DNA of 64,000 nucleotides from JAALKW01 sp963974485 (GTDB lineage Bacteria > Pseudomonadota > Gammaproteobacteria > Legionellales > Legionellaceae): positions 62,001 to 126,000 of the forward strand of contig CAXBBS010000006.1 in the NCBI GenBank assembly GCA_963974485.1, read 5' to 3'. Positions 8,050 through 16,861 of this stretch are shown here, piece after piece. A program made the translations under genes and the position numbers. Each line of letters starts with the position of its first letter. Within the stretch, counting starts at the first letter, position 1. The notes under the pieces are model-generated. The model worked only from the letters and a program-made list of their open reading frames with translations. It searched no databases and was not told the origin of the DNA.

Positions 8050-9066
8050 TTAAGCATGTGGATTTTTCTTATGCTGCGCATCCCAGCGCTGCTGAAGCTG
8101 TTCAGATAACAAGTGCACAACCAGCGCATACTGCGGACTCGTGTTATAACGCGTAATAACATAAAAATTAGGGTAAGCAAGCCAGTATGCATAGGCATCA
8201 CCGTGGGTATTCAACTCAATCAACCCAGCCTTTTGAGGAGGATTTTTTAACGGCGTGACAGGCACTACACCCGATTGAAGTAAATGCTTGTAAGCATAAT
8301 CAGGACGTCGGCTGTTGGTTCTTAATGCTTTGTATTTTGACCCTTTGACCAACGCTGGGTTTGTTACTTCGCCGTTGGTCTCCCAACCATGACGTTTAAA
8401 ATAATTCGCCACACTAAAAATCACGTCTTTCTTTTCGTTGATTAAATCTGGATGGTCTTTGCCGGAAAAATCAACCGCATACACACGATAATTACTTGGC
8501 ATAAACTGCGGTTGCCCCATGGCACCTGCATAAGAACCGACATATTGACTCACAGGAACGCCTTGCTCTCGGCATAACAACATATACTCTTCAAGTTCTC
8601 GAGTAAAATACGATGCGCGTTTAGGGTAGTAAAATGCAAGCGTACTCACCGCATCTAACACACGATACGTGCCCTGGTATTTACCATACTTGGTCTCAAC
8701 ACCTAAAATTGACACAATAACCGAGGCTGGCACACCAAATTTCTTCTCGGCTTGCGTCAATGTTTCTTGATTATCGCGCCAAAAATCCAAGCCACCTTGA
8801 AGGCGTTCTGGTGTTAAGAATATCGTACTGTACTTATCCCAGTTTTTCTTTTCGTACGGACGCTCCATGAGCTCAATAATACGCGGCTGAAATTTAACCT
8901 GCTTAAGAACTGAAACAACGTCTGCTCGTTTAAAATGATGTTTATCCACCATGGTTTGAATGAACGCTTGTGCGTCTTTTTGCTTAACGAGTGCCGCATC
9001 GGCAAAAGAAAATCCGGCATAACACACCGTTGATATGATCATGACAAGACGAGTAAATTGCTTCAT
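8050..9066 (-). CDS. mltB: Membrane-bound lytic murein transglycosylase B
   Basis: 338 residues with an N-terminal signal peptide (about 1-22, ending FSFADA), without a clear lipobox cysteine. The catalytic glutamate lies in ILGVETKYGKYQGTY, followed by YAGAMGQPQFMPSNYRVYAVDFSG, both hallmarks of GH103 transglycosylases. These cleave peptidoglycan glycan strands to 1,6-anhydro-muropeptides. The gene sits 34 nt upstream of gspL in the same direction and could be co-transcribed with it. Confidence 0.9.
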   Translation of the reverse strand: MKQFTRLVMIISTVCYAGFSFADAALVKQKDAQAFIQTMVDKHHFKRADVVSVLKQVKFQPRIIELMERPYEKKNWDKYSTIFLTPERLQGGLDFWRDNQETLTQAEKKFGVPASVIVSILGVETKYGKYQGTYRVLDAVSTLAFYYPKRASYFTRELEEYMLLCREQGVPVSQYVGSYAGAMGQPQFMPSNYRVYAVDFSGKDHPDLINEKKDVIFSVANYFKRHGWETNGEVTNPALVKGSKYKALRTNSRRPDYAYKHLLQSGVVPVTPLKNPPQKAGLIELNTHGDAYAYWLAYPNFYVITRYNTSPQYALVVHLLSEQLQQRWDAQHKKNPHA

Positions 9067-9164
9067 AAAAATCCATCCTAAACGAAATTAAGTATCCTTA
9101 AGATGGAGATCATCGCTTGATTTAGAGTTTTTTGCAATGCGCTTGTTTTTATTCTAAATTTTTT

Positions 9165-9578
9165 CTAAAAATTAGTTTTATATCCAGCGACACATAAGGT
9201 AAACCCAAATCCAGCAGCCTCTGGGTCTTCACTTGCATTTATTTCGTCGTTTGTATTGATGTAAATAACCTGCCCCAACACATACAATAACGCAGCGCCA
9301 ACTGATGCTGCGACCACCATCTGAGCGACAGGAAGTGAGCACACTAAAGCACCGATACTCGCAGCAGAGATAGATGCGATGCAATCCAAAGGAAAAAACA
9401 TAGAACTATCCCCAATAGATAAACCAACGCACACTTGCAAGACGATACCGAAAGGCCACAAAATAACCCCGCCTAAACAACACACACCCATGGTGGTCGC
9501 TAAACTTGCTCCGCCCGCAGCCCCAGCAAAAAAACCCAGAGCCCCAGTCACCGCTGATGTTGCCGGTAAAAAAGACAT
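9165..9578 (-). CDS. Small Gly/Ala-rich membrane protein of unknown function
   Basis: 137 residues from the ATG at 9578, which has AAAAAGG just upstream; a TTG seven codons earlier is an alternative. Most of the chain is hydrophobic, with four or so membrane segments rich in Gly, Ala and small residues (GALGFFAGAAGGASLA). Only the tail (NTNDEINASEDPEAAG) is polar. I do not recognise the family. A 7-bp palindrome lies just upstream and may be an operator. Confidence 0.45.
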   Translation of the reverse strand: MSFLPATSAVTGALGFFAGAAGGASLATTMGVCCLGGVILWPFGIVLQVCVGLSIGDSSMFFPLDCIASISAASIGALVCSLPVAQMVVAASVGAALLYVLGQVIYINTNDEINASEDPEAAGFGFTLCVAGYKTNF

Positions 9579-9603
9579 AAAACCTTTTTGTTTCTTCAAA
9601 TTG

Positions 9604-9618
9604 CGTTAGTCTAACGCA
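9604..9618. promoter_or_regulatory. Perfect palindrome upstream of the small membrane protein gene
   Basis: GCGTTAG-T-CTAACGC: two 7-bp arms around a single base, just before the 9165-9578 gene. It could be a dimeric repressor site or an mRNA hairpin near the start. Nothing in the sequence decides between these. Confidence 0.35.
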
Positions 9619-9646
9619 TCCTGCTCACTAAGTCAGGCTCCTAATC

Positions 9647-9676
9647 TTATTTAACCAAAATTTATTTAACCAAAAT
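9647..9676. repeat. 15-bp exact tandem duplication
   Basis: TTATTTAACCAAAAT occurs twice in direct tandem at 9647-9661 and 9662-9676, in the 196-nt gap between two divergent genes. It looks like a recent slippage or duplication event. It lies about 100 nt before lepA. Confidence 0.8.
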
Positions 9677-9774
9677 CTTTCGCACAATCATTACTAAAAC
9701 TAAGATTCACCCCTCCACTATCTGAACGCTAAGAAATAAGCTAAAATAGTGGCATTTATATATGAGTATTTTGT

Positions 9775-11580
9775 GTGACCGACCTAACGTTAATTCGCAA
9801 CTTTTCGATTATTGCCCACATCGACCACGGTAAATCAACGATTGCCGACCGTTTTATTCAGCATTGTGGCGGCCTATCTGAACGCGAGATGAGCTCGCAA
9901 GTGCTTGACTCTATGGATATAGAGCGTGAGCGCGGCATCACAATTAAAGCCCAAAGCGTATCGCTTCATTACACGGCTTTAGATGGTAAAACATATTTGC
10001 TCAACTTTATTGATACACCAGGACACGTTGATTTTAGCTACGAAGTCTCACGCTCACTTGCAGCCTGTGAAGGCGCACTCTTGGTCGTTGATGCAGCTCA
10101 AGGCGTCGAGGCTCAAACGGTAGCGGTGTGCTATACCGCGATTGAGCAATCGCTTGAAGTATTACCTGTTTTAAATAAAATTGACCTGCCCCAAGCTGAT
10201 CCCGATGCCGTATGTGCTGAAATTGAAGATATTATCGGTATTGATGCCACCGGCGCTATTCATGTTAGTGCAAAAACAGGTATGGGCATACAAGATGTAT
10301 TAGAAGCCTTAGTCACCTCGATCCCTGCACCCAAAGGCGATATCGATGCACCACTTGAGGCGCTGATTATTGATTCTTGGTTTGACCCTTATTTAGGTGT
10401 GGTCTCGCTGGTTAGGATTATTAACGGGACCCTGACTAAAGGCCAAAAAATGCGTGTCATGTCGACAGGCCGCAGTCATGAAGTTGACCAAATTGGTATT
10501 TTTACACCGAAACGCACACCCACAGGTACGCTGCATGCCGGAGAAGTTGGCTATGTTGTTGCTGGCATCAAAGAAATTCTTGGTGCACCGGTGGGTGACA
10601 CGCTCACCCTTGAAAAAAACCCTGCTCTCGCACCACTACCTGGCTTCAAACGTGTAAAACCTCAAGTTTATGCCGGCTTATTCCCCATTCAAGCCGAGGA
10701 TTTTGAGGCCTTTCGTGATGCGTTAGCTAAACTGAGCTTAAACGATGCCTCCCTCTTTTATGAGCCTGAGTCATCCGATGCACTCGGGTTTGGATTTCGT
10801 TGTGGTTTTCTTGGCATGTTACACATGGAAATTATCCAGGAACGTCTTGAACGCGAATATGACTTAGATCTTATTTCAACAGCACCCACGGTTATTTATC
10901 AAATACACACCACCAAAGGTGAAGTTTTGATGATTGATAACCCATCACGTCTTCCACCGGCTCAGCACATCGACAAACTCATGGAACCGATTGTACGGGC
11001 TAATATTTTAGTTCCCCAAGAATATTTAGGCCCAATTATTACCTTATGTGTCGAACGACGTGGCGTTCAAGTCAACATGACTTACAGCGGTCGACAAATC
11101 GCTTTAACCTATGATTTACCGATGAGTGAAGTGGTCTCCGACTTTTTTGACCGCATCAAATCGGCAAGTCGTGGATACGCTTCGTTGGATTATAATTTCA
11201 TACGCTTCGAAGAAGCCAAGCTTGTCCGTATGGATGTGCTGATTAACAGTGAACCGGTCGATGCCTTAGCGCTGATTGTGCATCGTGACAACGCTCAATC
11301 TCGCGGACGTAGCTTAACCGAACGTATGCGTGAAGTGATTCCCCGCCAACAATTTGATGTCGCAATTCAAGCTGCCATTGGCGGGCAAATCATTGCCCGA
11401 CAATCCGTCAAAGCCTTACGTAAAAACGTGACAGCTAAATGCTACGGTGGTGATATTTCACGTAAGAAAAAATTACTTGAAAAACAAAAAGCCGGTAAAA
11501 AACGTATGAAACAAATTGGCCATGTGGAAGTACCACAAGAAGCCTTTATGGCCGTGTTCCGGGATGAACGAAAAAAATAA
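9775..11580 (+). CDS. lepA: Elongation factor 4 (LepA), ribosome back-translocase GTPase
   Basis: 601 residues, full length. The P-loop is in HIDHGKSTIADR (16-27), with DTPGH and NKIDLPQA as further G motifs. The LepA-specific C-terminal domain (RNNAQSRGR-like HRDNAQSRGRSLTERMREVIPRQQF) is intact. It starts with GTG at 9775; the nearby ATG at 9762 is out of frame. LepA binds stalled or mistranslocated ribosomes. It forms an operon with lepB and rnc, a conserved order in gammaproteobacteria. Confidence 0.97.
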   Translation: MTDLTLIRNFSIIAHIDHGKSTIADRFIQHCGGLSEREMSSQVLDSMDIERERGITIKAQSVSLHYTALDGKTYLLNFIDTPGHVDFSYEVSRSLAACEGALLVVDAAQGVEAQTVAVCYTAIEQSLEVLPVLNKIDLPQADPDAVCAEIEDIIGIDATGAIHVSAKTGMGIQDVLEALVTSIPAPKGDIDAPLEALIIDSWFDPYLGVVSLVRIINGTLTKGQKMRVMSTGRSHEVDQIGIFTPKRTPTGTLHAGEVGYVVAGIKEILGAPVGDTLTLEKNPALAPLPGFKRVKPQVYAGLFPIQAEDFEAFRDALAKLSLNDASLFYEPESSDALGFGFRCGFLGMLHMEIIQERLEREYDLDLISTAPTVIYQIHTTKGEVLMIDNPSRLPPAQHIDKLMEPIVRANILVPQEYLGPIITLCVERRGVQVNMTYSGRQIALTYDLPMSEVVSDFFDRIKSASRGYASLDYNFIRFEEAKLVRMDVLINSEPVDALALIVHRDNAQSRGRSLTERMREVIPRQQFDVAIQAAIGGQIIARQSVKALRKNVTAKCYGGDISRKKKLLEKQKAGKKRMKQIGHVEVPQEAFMAVFRDERKK

Positions 11581-11598
11581 GTATAGGAGTTGTTAAGC

Positions 11599-12354
11599 AT
11601 GAACTTTACGTTACTACTGGTTATTTTATCCGCGTTAAGTGGGTTGATTGTTTTAATCGACAAAATATTATGGCAAAAAAAACGTGGCGCAACTCAAAAA
11701 GAGCCCATAATAATAGAGCATGCCCGCGCTTTTTTTCCCGTGTTTCTTGCTGTACTCGCCCTGCGATCGTTTATTATTGAACCGTTTCGCATTCCTTCTG
11801 GATCGCTCGAGCCGACGTTAAATGTCGGTGATTTTGTGGCCGTAAGTAAATTTTCTTACGGGGTACGCCTGCCTTTGTTAGAGAAAAAAATAATCAAAGT
11901 AAGTTCGCCTAAAACAGGGCAAATTGCTGTGTTTCGCTGGCCACCCGATCCATCGTTTGATTATATTAAACGCGTGATTGGCGTTCCTGGAGATGTGGTT
12001 TCTTATCACGACAAACGTCTCACCATCAACGGAAAACTTGCCAAACAAGCGTTTGTAGAATACACCACGGACGAAAGTTCTGGCCAGGCTGTTGCGCGCT
12101 ACAAAGAAAATCTAAACGGCACCATTCATGATATTTATGTTAATCCAAACGATCCAGCCGTTGATTTTGACGTGACTGTCCCCGAAGGCGCTTATTTTAT
12201 GATGGGTGATAACCGTGATGACAGTGCCGACAGTCGATTTTGGGGATTTGTCGCCGAAGAAAACTTACGTGGCCGTGCCTTTTTAGTTTGGATGAGCTGG
12301 AACGGTAAAAAAGATACGATTAGATGGAAAAATATTGGTCATATTATACATTAA
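11599..12354 (+). CDS. lepB: Signal peptidase I
   Basis: 251 residues from the ATG at 11599, which has TAGGAG 9 nt upstream; the frame is open to a TTG at 11590. There are two N-terminal hydrophobic segments (3-25 and about 45-60). The catalytic Ser is in RIPSGSLEPTL (S69) and the general-base Lys in DYIKRVIGVPGD (K124). The conserved GDNRDDSADSRFWGFV box is present. PSGSL replaces the more common PSGSM. It cleaves signal peptides on the periplasmic side. It lies 18 nt after lepA. Confidence 0.96.
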   Translation: MNFTLLLVILSALSGLIVLIDKILWQKKRGATQKEPIIIEHARAFFPVFLAVLALRSFIIEPFRIPSGSLEPTLNVGDFVAVSKFSYGVRLPLLEKKIIKVSSPKTGQIAVFRWPPDPSFDYIKRVIGVPGDVVSYHDKRLTINGKLAKQAFVEYTTDESSGQAVARYKENLNGTIHDIYVNPNDPAVDFDVTVPEGAYFMMGDNRDDSADSRFWGFVAEENLRGRAFLVWMSWNGKKDTIRWKNIGHIIH

Positions 12355-12387
12355 TACAACATCTATTTTTGTGAGGCGATTGATTCT

Positions 12388-13083
12388 ATGCACAACAAAC
12401 ATCATCAGCATCTCGCGCAACAATTAGGTTATACCTTTAAATCGCAGGCCTATTTACAACAAGCGCTCACCCACCGTAGCGCTGGCATCCCTCATAACGA
12501 ACGTCTTGAATATTTAGGCGATTCTATTTTAAATTTCGTGATCTCACATGATTTATTCAAACGCTACCCTGAGCTCACCGAAGGTGAATTAAGCCGATTG
12601 CGCGCACATCTTGTCAAAGGAGAAACCCTGGCAAGCATCGCACGTGAATTATCGCTTGGAAACATGCTTTCTCTAGGAGCTGGCGAAGTAAAGAACAAAG
12701 GCGCTGAACGCAAATCAACGTTAGCCGATGCTCTGGAAGCTATTTTTGGTGCGGTTTTTCTCGATGCGGGGTTTACCACGTGTGAACAGGTGATTCTGCG
12801 CGTTTTTCAAAAATGCCTGACGCAGCACACACCAGAAACCAATATAAAAGATCCGAAAACAGCACTGCAAGAATACATGCAAGCTCAGAAAATGCTGCTG
12901 CCAACCTACACACTCACCCATACCGAAGGTGAAGACCACAGCAAGTTATTTTATATTTCGTGTACAGCTCGTTCGTTAAATCTAACAGAGCAAGGCGTAA
13001 GCAAAACACGCCGAGGGGCCGAGCAAATTGCAGCGTTAGCGCTGCTTGACAAACTAAACAAAAATAAAAAAGTCGGTCGATAA
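12388..13083 (+). CDS. rnc: Ribonuclease III
   Basis: 231 residues. The catalytic signature NERLEYLGDSILNF is near 37-50, the second metal site DALEAIFGAVFLD is near 114-126, and a C-terminal double-stranded RNA-binding domain runs from about 152 (DPKTALQEYMQ) to the end. It processes rRNA precursors and other structured RNA. The last codons (KNKKVGR) are written on the opposite strand of the rnpB 3' end and its T-rich tail, so the two genes overlap tail to tail. era, often next, is not here. Confidence 0.96.
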   Translation: MHNKHHQHLAQQLGYTFKSQAYLQQALTHRSAGIPHNERLEYLGDSILNFVISHDLFKRYPELTEGELSRLRAHLVKGETLASIARELSLGNMLSLGAGEVKNKGAERKSTLADALEAIFGAVFLDAGFTTCEQVILRVFQKCLTQHTPETNIKDPKTALQEYMQAQKMLLPTYTLTHTEGEDHSKLFYISCTARSLNLTEQGVSKTRRGAEQIAALALLDKLNKNKKVGR

Positions 13084-13437
13084 GCCGGGTTCTGTCGCGG
13101 ACAATCATTCATCTGGAACATGCGTCACCGCATGTCCTCAAGCAACCTACCCAGATCGCGCGCGAGTCACGCGTTGCAGCCTTGCGACCACGTCGATCTC
13201 TATTTGGTCTTGCTCCGAGTGGGGTTTTCCCTGCCACGCCTGTTGCCAGGACGCGCGGTGCGCTCTTACCGCACCATTTCACCCTTACTCATATCTTCCG
13301 AAGAAGAAACAAGCGGTATATTTTCTGTGGCACTTTCCATAGGCTCACGCCTCCCAGGTGTTACCTGGCACTCTACTCTACGGAGCCCGGACTTTCCTCC
13401 CCTTACTTACGCAAGGAGCGATTGCCTGACCGACTTC
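13070..13437 (-). ncRNA. rnpB: RNase P RNA, bacterial class A
   Basis: Read on the minus strand, the gene opens GAAGTCGGTCAGGCAATCGC and closes with ACAGAACCCGGCTTATCGACC. The P1 stem forms between AAGTCGGT and ACCGACTT (13070-13077). The universally conserved GAGGAAAGTCCGGGCTCC and the GTGCCAGGTAAC / CCTGGGAGG region are present, as is GAGCAAGACCAAATAG. It runs about 368 nt, the usual type A length. It is the catalytic RNA that matures tRNA 5' ends. A TTTTTTATTTTTG tail follows, inside the convergent rnc reading frame, and may serve as terminator. Confidence 0.95.
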
Positions 13438-13443
13438 GCCCGG

Positions 13444-13472
13444 ATGATAACCGAATCATGCAGGCGTGTCGA
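13444..13472 (-). promoter_or_regulatory. Strong sigma-70 promoter of rnpB
   Basis: On the minus strand: -35 TCGACA (13467-13472), a 17-nt spacer, and -10 TATCAT (13444-13449), each matching 5 of 6 consensus bases. Initiation 7 nt downstream would fall at 13437, which is the 5' end inferred independently from the P1 stem. Confidence 0.8.
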
Positions 13473-13510
13473 GTGTTGCAGTGAGGCCCCACAATATTCA
13501 TACCGATGTT

Positions 13511-14251
13511 TTATCGCATGCTTGGTACGATAGCAGGCTCAGGCTCAATGGATGACGCTATGATCTGCAATATTTCACTCATGGAGTTCACACGTTTATC
13601 AAGTAAAATAAGCTCTCGAACCGTTGCATCATGTCGTTTAATCTTGTCTAAATACTCACGACAAATGCCTTCTTCATGCTCGATGCTCACCGGTAAAAAA
13701 CAAACAACATGATGACCTTGCTGTTTGAGTTGATTCGCAACGTCGTAGTGAGATAAGCCTAAAATTGCTACGACCCCGCTTTGGGCATTCAGCTCCATCA
13801 AATTATGAATCATGGCTTTTTCCCGATCGACTTGCATACTGCGCGCCGCAAGTAATTGCTGATGAGGCAGCAACGTACGAATTTCTCCAAGGTTTAAATC
13901 AAAACCTTCAATTTTGATAGGCTCTTCCATTAATTTAGCTCTTAAAATCAACCCCAATTCAGCTTTTCTAGCAGGAAGATAGGATATATTTTGCTGAAAC
14001 TCATCTCTTCGTTCAATAGAAACTGAACCGAGTATTTTGTCTTTCTCTTCAATCGATAATGAATTCATTTTCGACCATAGTTTACAATAGTGTAATAAAG
14101 CAGCTTGATGGCTTTCAATGGAGGTATCTCTATCAATTTCTAATCCTATAGTATTGACTTGAAACGCTTGTAAAGCCGAAAGAATTTGACTCAAGATCTC
14201 TTTAGCAATCGGATCGCGATGATCTTCAAAAAACAAAATAATAGGTTTCAT
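13511..14251 (-). CDS. Hypothetical protein, possibly TraB/ChaN (TIKI-like) superfamily
   Basis: 246 residues from the ATG at 14251 (AAGGA 10 nt upstream); the frame extends to 14302 without a better start. No signal peptide or membrane segment is visible. An early acidic-His pair (FFEDHRD), a central GLEIDRD, and a late GVVAILGLSHYDVANQL recall the conserved acid, Arg and GxxH positions of the TraB/PrgY/ChaN/TIKI hydrolase-like superfamily. This is pattern impression only. The gene is flanked by rnpB and the ankyrin gene. Confidence 0.55.
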   Translation of the reverse strand: MKPIILFFEDHRDPIAKEILSQILSALQAFQVNTIGLEIDRDTSIESHQAALLHYCKLWSKMNSLSIEEKDKILGSVSIERRDEFQQNISYLPARKAELGLILRAKLMEEPIKIEGFDLNLGEIRTLLPHQQLLAARSMQVDREKAMIHNLMELNAQSGVVAILGLSHYDVANQLKQQGHHVVCFLPVSIEHEEGICREYLDKIKRHDATVRELILLDKRVNSMSEILQIIASSIEPEPAIVPSMR

Positions 14252-14356
14252 CAGTATATAATCCTTACGATATAACAATATATAAACATATACACGCTTC
14301 ACATGCTTAAATTCACAGCATAGTTTTAAAAGTATTCACTTATCCAACAACACAGC

Positions 14357-16225
14357 TCAGCATTTACTATGAGACAAACACTGTTTTTTAGAGCTCGAGC
14401 AGCTATCTTCAGAATCAATAGAATCAATCACTGGAAAAAAAGGGCTGTCAGAACGTTTTCTAATTAAGCCTGAAAGTGAAGCCGCACGGCTTGTTGGTTG
14501 TTTTGACGCGGCTAATTGCTTTTCTAAAGCTAAAATTTTCTGAGCTTGGCTTCGGATCTCTCCAGTAAAATAATTAATGCGTTCGTAACTATTCGCTGGT
14601 AAAGGCATCGATGTATCGGTGATTACTTTGCCACTCAAACCGCCTATAATATAATTTGATAGCACATTGTCTTGAGCATTATCAGCATGTTTTAAGGCGC
14701 GAATTAACATCGCTCGATATTCCACACCATCCCTTTGCTCACGACCAGCAACAAAGATTAATAACGAGGCAATTTCAAACTGAGCATGCTTATAGTTTTC
14801 CATACAATCACGGGTTTGTTTTCCAAATTGCTCAATCACCTTATCGAGATCATCATCCATATTGATCACAAACCTATCTCGATAAAGATTAGCTATCTCA
14901 AATTGAAGCTTAGAACGTTCAAGTTTGACTTTGTTTAAATCTTCTTTAGTTGCATAACGTATCTCTTTCAACACATGTAAGGCTTCTGATTTTAAGTTAA
15001 GTTTAGCGTTATAATTATCGACCTTATCCTCGAGCAACCTATCTTGAGCGGTATAGATTTCATGGCTTTTAAAGACTAATATATTGATCTGATTTTCAAG
15101 ATCTTCATCATATTTGCCTGCCTGCCTATCATAGTGCCCTTGCTCGTTATACTTTAATTTAACCATGGTGATGGCTGTTTGATTTTGTTTGTTTTTCATT
15201 GCCGGATTTGCACCCGCCTGTAGAAGCAGCTCAATCAATTCGTCAGTAAACTCATTAAATTCACGATCACAATCATTATTTTCATAAACCATAATGAGCG
15301 GTGTATTGCCTGTTTCAGGGCACGGCTGGTTGACCCTTTCTGGCGTAATCAGCAATTTCATGGTGTTAATATCATAACCGTTTTCAATGGCATGAATGAG
15401 TATGGGCACGCCATCCAAATCATCAAAAACTCTATCAAAATGATATTCTATGAGGTAATTGAGTAAGTCAGCATTTCCATGATTATTTTGCATGTAAGCA
15501 AAGGAGCATACATTAGCACGATTGTTGGCTGTTGCTTTTATATTGGCCCCACGCTCAACCAGTCGTTTAAAAAGGTCTAAATATTCTAGTTTTGCGGCCA
15601 GGAGTAAAGCCGTTTCTCCATTCACAGTTACTTCTTCGAGTGATGCACCAGCCGTTATTAAGTGCTCCATCAGCTTGATATCATCATTTAAAACACCTCT
15701 CATTAAAGGCGTATACCCACCCGCATTTTTTTTATTGATATGAATATTTATTTGATGAAGATGAATAAAGGCAAAAAAAACATCGATATACTGCGTTGCG
15801 CTGTGATTATCGAGCATGTGTTCTAATAAAAACTCACAATCGATATTGGATGCCGAGTTTATTTCACAGCAACTTAATAAAAATTCAAACATATCTCGAT
15901 CATCTTGATCGACGGCTTGTTTTAATAAACTCTGTTGAACACCATAAATAATATGAACAGGAAATCCGTAGCCAAACAGATCCATGATAAATTTTTTTCG
16001 CTCATCTAACGAAGGAGGAACATGCATATCCCATCCCTTAAGCTCTATCGCTAAAAGTGTTTCAATATTAGCTTTTAAATAGCAATTATCTTCAGATAAA
16101 AAATCAAACGAAATGGCTTTTTTGGGGCACTGGAATATTTCAGCGCTTAAATAAGTTCTAAGTTGCCAAAGATCAATAGGGGAGGTTGTTTCAAAAGAAT
16201 TATAGGCTGTGATTTGCGTATTCAT
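14357..16225 (-). CDS. Large ankyrin-repeat protein, candidate type IVB effector
   Basis: 622 residues without signal peptide or membrane segments. Ankyrin-like units are visible at about 168-200 (GGYTPLMRGVLNDDIKLMEHLITAGA), 202-232 (NGETALLLAAKLEYLDLFKRLVERGAN) and 305-340 (GNTPLIMVYENN...LLLQAGANP), with degenerate units between. A long charged helical region follows (about 385-560), then a coiled-coil stretch (SQAQKILALEKQLAASK). The C-terminus is Ser/Lys-rich and includes SEDSCSSSKKQ. Cytosolic ankyrin proteins of this type in Legionellales are often Dot/Icm effectors; that is inference. It has no recognised enzymatic domain. Confidence 0.7.
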   Translation of the reverse strand: MNTQITAYNSFETTSPIDLWQLRTYLSAEIFQCPKKAISFDFLSEDNCYLKANIETLLAIELKGWDMHVPPSLDERKKFIMDLFGYGFPVHIIYGVQQSLLKQAVDQDDRDMFEFLLSCCEINSASNIDCEFLLEHMLDNHSATQYIDVFFAFIHLHQINIHINKKNAGGYTPLMRGVLNDDIKLMEHLITAGASLEEVTVNGETALLLAAKLEYLDLFKRLVERGANIKATANNRANVCSFAYMQNNHGNADLLNYLIEYHFDRVFDDLDGVPILIHAIENGYDINTMKLLITPERVNQPCPETGNTPLIMVYENNDCDREFNEFTDELIELLLQAGANPAMKNKQNQTAITMVKLKYNEQGHYDRQAGKYDEDLENQINILVFKSHEIYTAQDRLLEDKVDNYNAKLNLKSEALHVLKEIRYATKEDLNKVKLERSKLQFEIANLYRDRFVINMDDDLDKVIEQFGKQTRDCMENYKHAQFEIASLLIFVAGREQRDGVEYRAMLIRALKHADNAQDNVLSNYIIGGLSGKVITDTSMPLPANSYERINYFTGEIRSQAQKILALEKQLAASKQPTSRAASLSGLIRKRSDSPFFPVIDSIDSEDSCSSSKKQCLSHSKC

Positions 16226-16267
16226 TATTATACTTCAGCAGATTATATTGTCCCACACATACATAAC

Positions 16268-16330
16268 AACAGAGCCCGGAAGCCAGGTCTATTCTTGGTC
16301 AAGAATAAAACGTGATCTACGGGCTCTGTT
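16268..16330. terminator. Inverted repeat with inner hairpin downstream of fis
   Basis: AACAGAGCCCG (16268-16278) and CGGGCTCTGTT (16320-16330) form a perfect 11-bp stem. An inner hairpin, ATTCTTG-GT-CAAGAAT, lies at about 16291-16306. It sits between the 3' end of fis and the start of the ankyrin gene, both on the minus strand. There is no U-tract, so it is a terminator candidate or an RNA-stability element. Confidence 0.55.
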
Positions 16331-16396
16331 AATCTATAAGTTCTTACACATGAATTGTGTTGATATAAAACCAATCAATCAAGCATGTAGCAAGAC

Positions 16397-16684
16397 TTAT
16401 TCGTCGCGTGTACCGATGAATTCTTCATCAAAATAACGCTTCAACTTCGTACGTAATGTTCCACGGCTCACACCCAAAACACGCGCAGCACGTGATTGAT
16501 TGTAACGGGTCATCTCCATCACGGTACGGAAAAGTGGTGCTTCCACTTCTTCAATAATTAACTGATACAAATTTAAGCTTGCATCTTTGCTGCTGGTTGT
16601 TGAAAGATAAGTTTTGACCGCACGTGTTACATGCTCAGCTAACCCATCCTGTTGAAGGCGAACTTCTTCAGATACCACACTCAT
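16397..16684 (-). CDS. fis: DNA-binding protein Fis
   Basis: 95 residues from the ATG at 16684, preceded by GGAGAAG; the longer frame to 16729 is not family-like. The C-terminal helix-turn-helix NQSRAARVLGVSRGTLRTKLKRY is typical of Fis and NtrC-type tails. The length matches Fis (~98), and the region before it fits the dimerising helices. It is a nucleoid-associated regulator of rRNA/tRNA promoters and, in Legionella, of effector genes. It is not next to dusB as in enterics. Confidence 0.88.
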   Translation of the reverse strand: MSVVSEEVRLQQDGLAEHVTRAVKTYLSTTSSKDASLNLYQLIIEEVEAPLFRTVMEMTRYNQSRAARVLGVSRGTLRTKLKRYFDEEFIGTRDE

Positions 16685-16861
16685 TTTTCTTCTCCAAAAA
16701 TAATAAATACATATGTAAAAACATGTCACACATTAAGAATTTAGGCCTAATTGATGTAAACCAAACTTCGTGGGCTTTATAGTACCAGATATCTCAAAGA
16801 CTGTAAACATTGATTCAATCATATCCAAGGATATTTTGATGCAATTAAAACGTATATTTAT

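Noticed and set aside
13120..13533. Two overlapping open frames of 100 and 137 codons on the plus strand
   Set aside because: They lie across the conserved core of rnpB on the other strand; their predicted proteins are Arg/Pro/Ser-rich and have no ribosome site. Structured RNA explains the openness.
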